From Ceraceosorus guamensis (Eukaryota > Basidiomycota > Exobasidiomycetes > Ceraceosorales > Ceraceosoraceae), in contig NW_020290058.1 of assembly GCF_003144195.1 (NCBI RefSeq), forward strand, positions 1-64,000: DNA of 64,000 nt. Direction: 5' to 3'. A program made the position numbers and the translations under genes. Position 1 is the stretch's first letter, and every line of letters starts with the position of its first letter. Below, in pieces: positions 61,819 to 64,000 of this stretch. The notes beneath the pieces are model-generated. The model worked only from the letters and a program-made list of their open reading frames with translations, had not been told where the DNA came from and ran no database searches.

Positions 61819-63455
61819 ATGCTCTCCACGGCAGCACCATCAATGCAAATCGCAACAGCACCAGGTGAACCCTTCTCATCAAGCGTCTTCTTTTCGCCAC
61901 GGTCGTCCACATCCGCGCATCCACTGTATGGCTCCATCCGGCACCCCAACGACTCGCAGATCACCACCATGTGGGCGTTGCCGATATGCTTCGCAGTCAT
62001 CCTGATCGCCGGCAATCTCAAAGGCTTGGCCATCCTCATGTATCCCTTCAAGATGTGGGGTGAGTGCCAAGAAGACGCAGCTTATATGGCGCCAAAAGTG
62101 CAGCTATAGCCATTGCAGTGCTCGGCTGGCTCACTCACCGAGCCACGCTGTGCCATGTCCACGCAGCGAATCTTACCCACGAAATGTTCCACGTCATGGG
62201 TGGGTCCGAGTGTTGAAAGTTGCAACGTGCAGTGAAAAGGCAGAGAGACCTGCGGTGTCGGGCACTGCAACATACTCTCTAATCGCACGTCTTGCTTCGC
62301 TTCGAAGCGGCCATCCTCAGCGGAGGAACAGTTCACTCAATTGCCATCGACCCCGAAAGAGGCGCCATATCCGGTGCGTGGGTAGTAGGGCTCACGCAAG
62401 GCCAAGTCACTTCTTACGTGTTCTTGCACCACAGGAATGACTGGCGGCAACCCGGTGTTGACGCTCGCTGCAGGCTATTTTGGTAGCACTCTTTTTGGCG
62501 CAGCGCTGATCTTTTGCTCTTTCGACATCAGAGCCAGCAAGATTGCATATCTGGCCACCGTGGCCATTTGGATTCCCGTCGCTTGGTTCGGGCTGACATG
62601 GTGCGTGGTGCGTGCAGTGATGCATGCTTCTGCATGGCTCTGGCAGTGGGCAGCCAGCAATCGTCGGTGTCTCTAGCGCACTGAAAGTGGCTCCGTGCGA
62701 CGTGGCGGCCCACTCGTCTCTAGGGCGCGCATCAGGATAGCAATCATCGTTGGTCTGTCCATCGGTCTTTGGTTTAGTGAGTCTGTGGCTCTTTGTTCGC
62801 CCCACGATGCTGCGAAAAGAAAGAGTTCAATGGGTTTTTGACCCGGCCCCACAACCTCCACCGCAGTCGACCACGCTTCGCCCCTGAGGTTCTACATCCT
62901 CTTTATGGGCGTACTCAGCGCTTTTTACGTGGTGTGGGATTGCGTCGACGAGTGAGCGATGCTTGCACACTACGTTGGCCCCTTGCCAGCTCATACTCGC
63001 TTCGACTTGCCACTCCAGCTTCGTCTTTCGAAAGGCAAACGATTCCGACGCGATGCTTTACGCCAGATTGTGTCTTCCCAGCGCACACGGTGAGTCTGAC
63101 CCAAGTCATGTCTTGAGCTGCAACATTGCAGCATAAGACGTGTTTGCCCGGTTTGCCCCAGGCGCTGTCTCCAAAAGCTAGACTTTGCTGATCCGCAACC
63201 ATCACACTGCAGGCTGGGCTTTCATTTGGCTGGTGTTCTCAGCAGGCTGCGTCGCTTTGGCAATCCTAGGCGGTATGTAGCGAGGATGCATATCACCAGA
63301 AGCGACAGGAGCGGGCCACGCTGATTTCGCCATGCTCCCTTCGTGATTGTCTCGTGTGCTGCCACCCACCTCCTCTGCGCGCGACAGGGCTGCACTTTAT
63401 GATCTTGAGTCACGAAGCACAGCTGAAGCAGAATGCGAGCTTCTTGCCTACGTGA
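61819..63455 (+). CDS. M50B-like membrane zinc metalloprotease
   Basis: Nine exons: 61819-62059, 62119-62199, 62308-62373, 62435-62607, 62677-62776, 62867-62951, 63019-63089, 63213-63272, 63388-63455; 314 aa, all in frame. A membrane helix (ITTMWALPICFAVILIAGNL) precedes the metal motif HEMFH (about 101-105), then AAILSGGTVHSIAIDPERGA, GMTGGNPVLTLAAGYFGSTL with FGAALIFCSF, two further hydrophobic helices, a FYILFMGVLSAFYVVWDCVD block, a Ser-Asp element KANDSDAMLYAR and a last helix GWAFIWLVFSAGCVALAILG. This matches the fungal peptidase M50B-like family in motif order. The substrate is unknown. Six of nine exons are 100 nt or shorter. The 62607/62677 junction is the least certain. Confidence 0.78.
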
Positions 63456-63677
63456 CCGTATCCTTCGCAATCCATGAGTCACACATCCAATCAGCGAGCT
63501 GGTTCGCTTATCGCGCCGCTGCATCGATCTTGATGTCCGCACTCGCAAAGAGCATTACAGACCATTGCATTCGAGATGGCATGATGCTATGACGCTAGCA
63601 TGAGGCTTCATGCACCTACGCGTGGCCGCTCTCGAGTGTCCCGTTGTTTGAGCGGGCGAAAACTGGCAAGGTGACAG

Positions 63678-63946
63678 TTAGGCTTCCTCGACAATCTTGC
63701 TGCTGTTTTGACGCTTTTGCATCTCTCTCAGCAACGAATCCACGACATCTACGAAGTTACTAGCAGCCGCTGCGCTTCCGAAGCGCAACCCATAGTGCGT
63801 GGGCTTCAATTTGGATTGAGGTGCATCAGCAGTTGCAGCCTCAAAGGCAACGAAGCGCAGAAAGCGATCAGATATCAGCTCGAGCCTCATCGAGGGGAAC
63901 AGGTTCACGTTGAGTATCAGGCGTAAAATGCCTTCGGTCCTCATGA
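63678..63946 (-). CDS. Last exon of a RanBP1-domain-like gene (partial)
   Basis: On the minus strand a CTTCTTCTCAG acceptor precedes an exon that starts at 63946 and runs to a stop at 63678, about 89 residues; the rest of the gene lies beyond the right edge. It reads LMRTEGILRLILNVNLFPSM, then DRFLRFVAFEAA and GLRFGSAAAASNFVDVVDSL. This fits the second half of a Ran-binding (RanBP1/Nup2-type) PH fold, where LMRxEGxLRLxLN and a Phe-Gly-containing C-terminal helix recur. Proteins with this domain bind RanGTP in nuclear transport. Without the rest, which one it is cannot be told. Confidence 0.55.
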
Positions 63947-64000
63947 CTGAGAAGAAGAGCTAGACAATCTCAGGAGACGGACACTCAACGCAGGCAAGTA

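Overview
The window reads as nuclear DNA of a basidiomycete fungus, most likely Ustilaginomycotina (smuts and relatives). The genes are split by short introns of about 50-300 nt with GTGAGT-type donors, CTGAC/CTAAC-type branch sites and CAG/TAG acceptors. Protein sequences look fungal: DGAT2, Opi1, a Bud6/AIP3 protein, a Caf120-type PH protein, a cytosolic pyruvate carboxylase and a Pex24p/dysferlin protein. Coding stretches favour G/C at third positions. I cannot name the species. No rRNA, tRNA, CRISPR array or clear transposon was recognised.

Layout, left half: possible end of an upstream gene (1-205); small subunit of serine palmitoyltransferase (537-1282, +); BUD6 (1843-5912, -), divergent from the TFIIIC subunit gene TFC1/tau95 (6867-10079, +); a possible 53-aa gene convergent with it (10247-10470, -); DGAT2 (11691-14257, +), convergent with a compact ATP-dependent DNA ligase carrying an N-terminal SWIM zinc finger (14628-16764, -); a gene-poor stretch; a Pex11-family gene (18440-19845, +); a 3.1-kb gene desert; pyruvate carboxylase (22991-27156, +); and a Caf120-like gene (27879-33185, -).

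Layout, right half: a 4.4-kb desert with several hexamer satellites; OPI1 (37566-40387, +); a Pex24p/dysferlin-domain peroxin (41960-44145, +); then a translation block of ubiquitin-eL40 (-), uS3 (+), eL32 (-) and uL13 (+), three of which appear to carry long 5'UTR introns; the second largest subunit of RNA polymerase III (52841-57615, +); another desert; a hypothetical, possibly mitochondrial protein (60101-60592, +) with possible further exons; an M50B-like membrane metalloprotease (61819-63455, +); and the last exon of a RanBP1-domain-like gene that runs off the right edge (-).

Several genes touch lipid and peroxisome biology (sphingolipid synthesis, triacylglycerol synthesis, the phospholipid regulator Opi1, anaplerotic oxaloacetate, two peroxisome membrane proteins), and two belong to the Pol III apparatus. 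They are not arranged as an operon-like cluster, so this may be chance. Gene-poor stretches share short dispersed motifs of the type ACTCACGACT / ATTCACGATT and GAGTCAAGAGTC.

The most striking observation is in DGAT2. The invariant Gly-Tyr-His-Pro-His-Gly active-site block can only be read if two successive 2-nucleotide exons (AT, then AC), each with its own canonical acceptor and donor, are spliced in to make the tyrosine codon. All exon coordinates were derived by hand from splice signals and reading-frame continuity; no transcript data were available.
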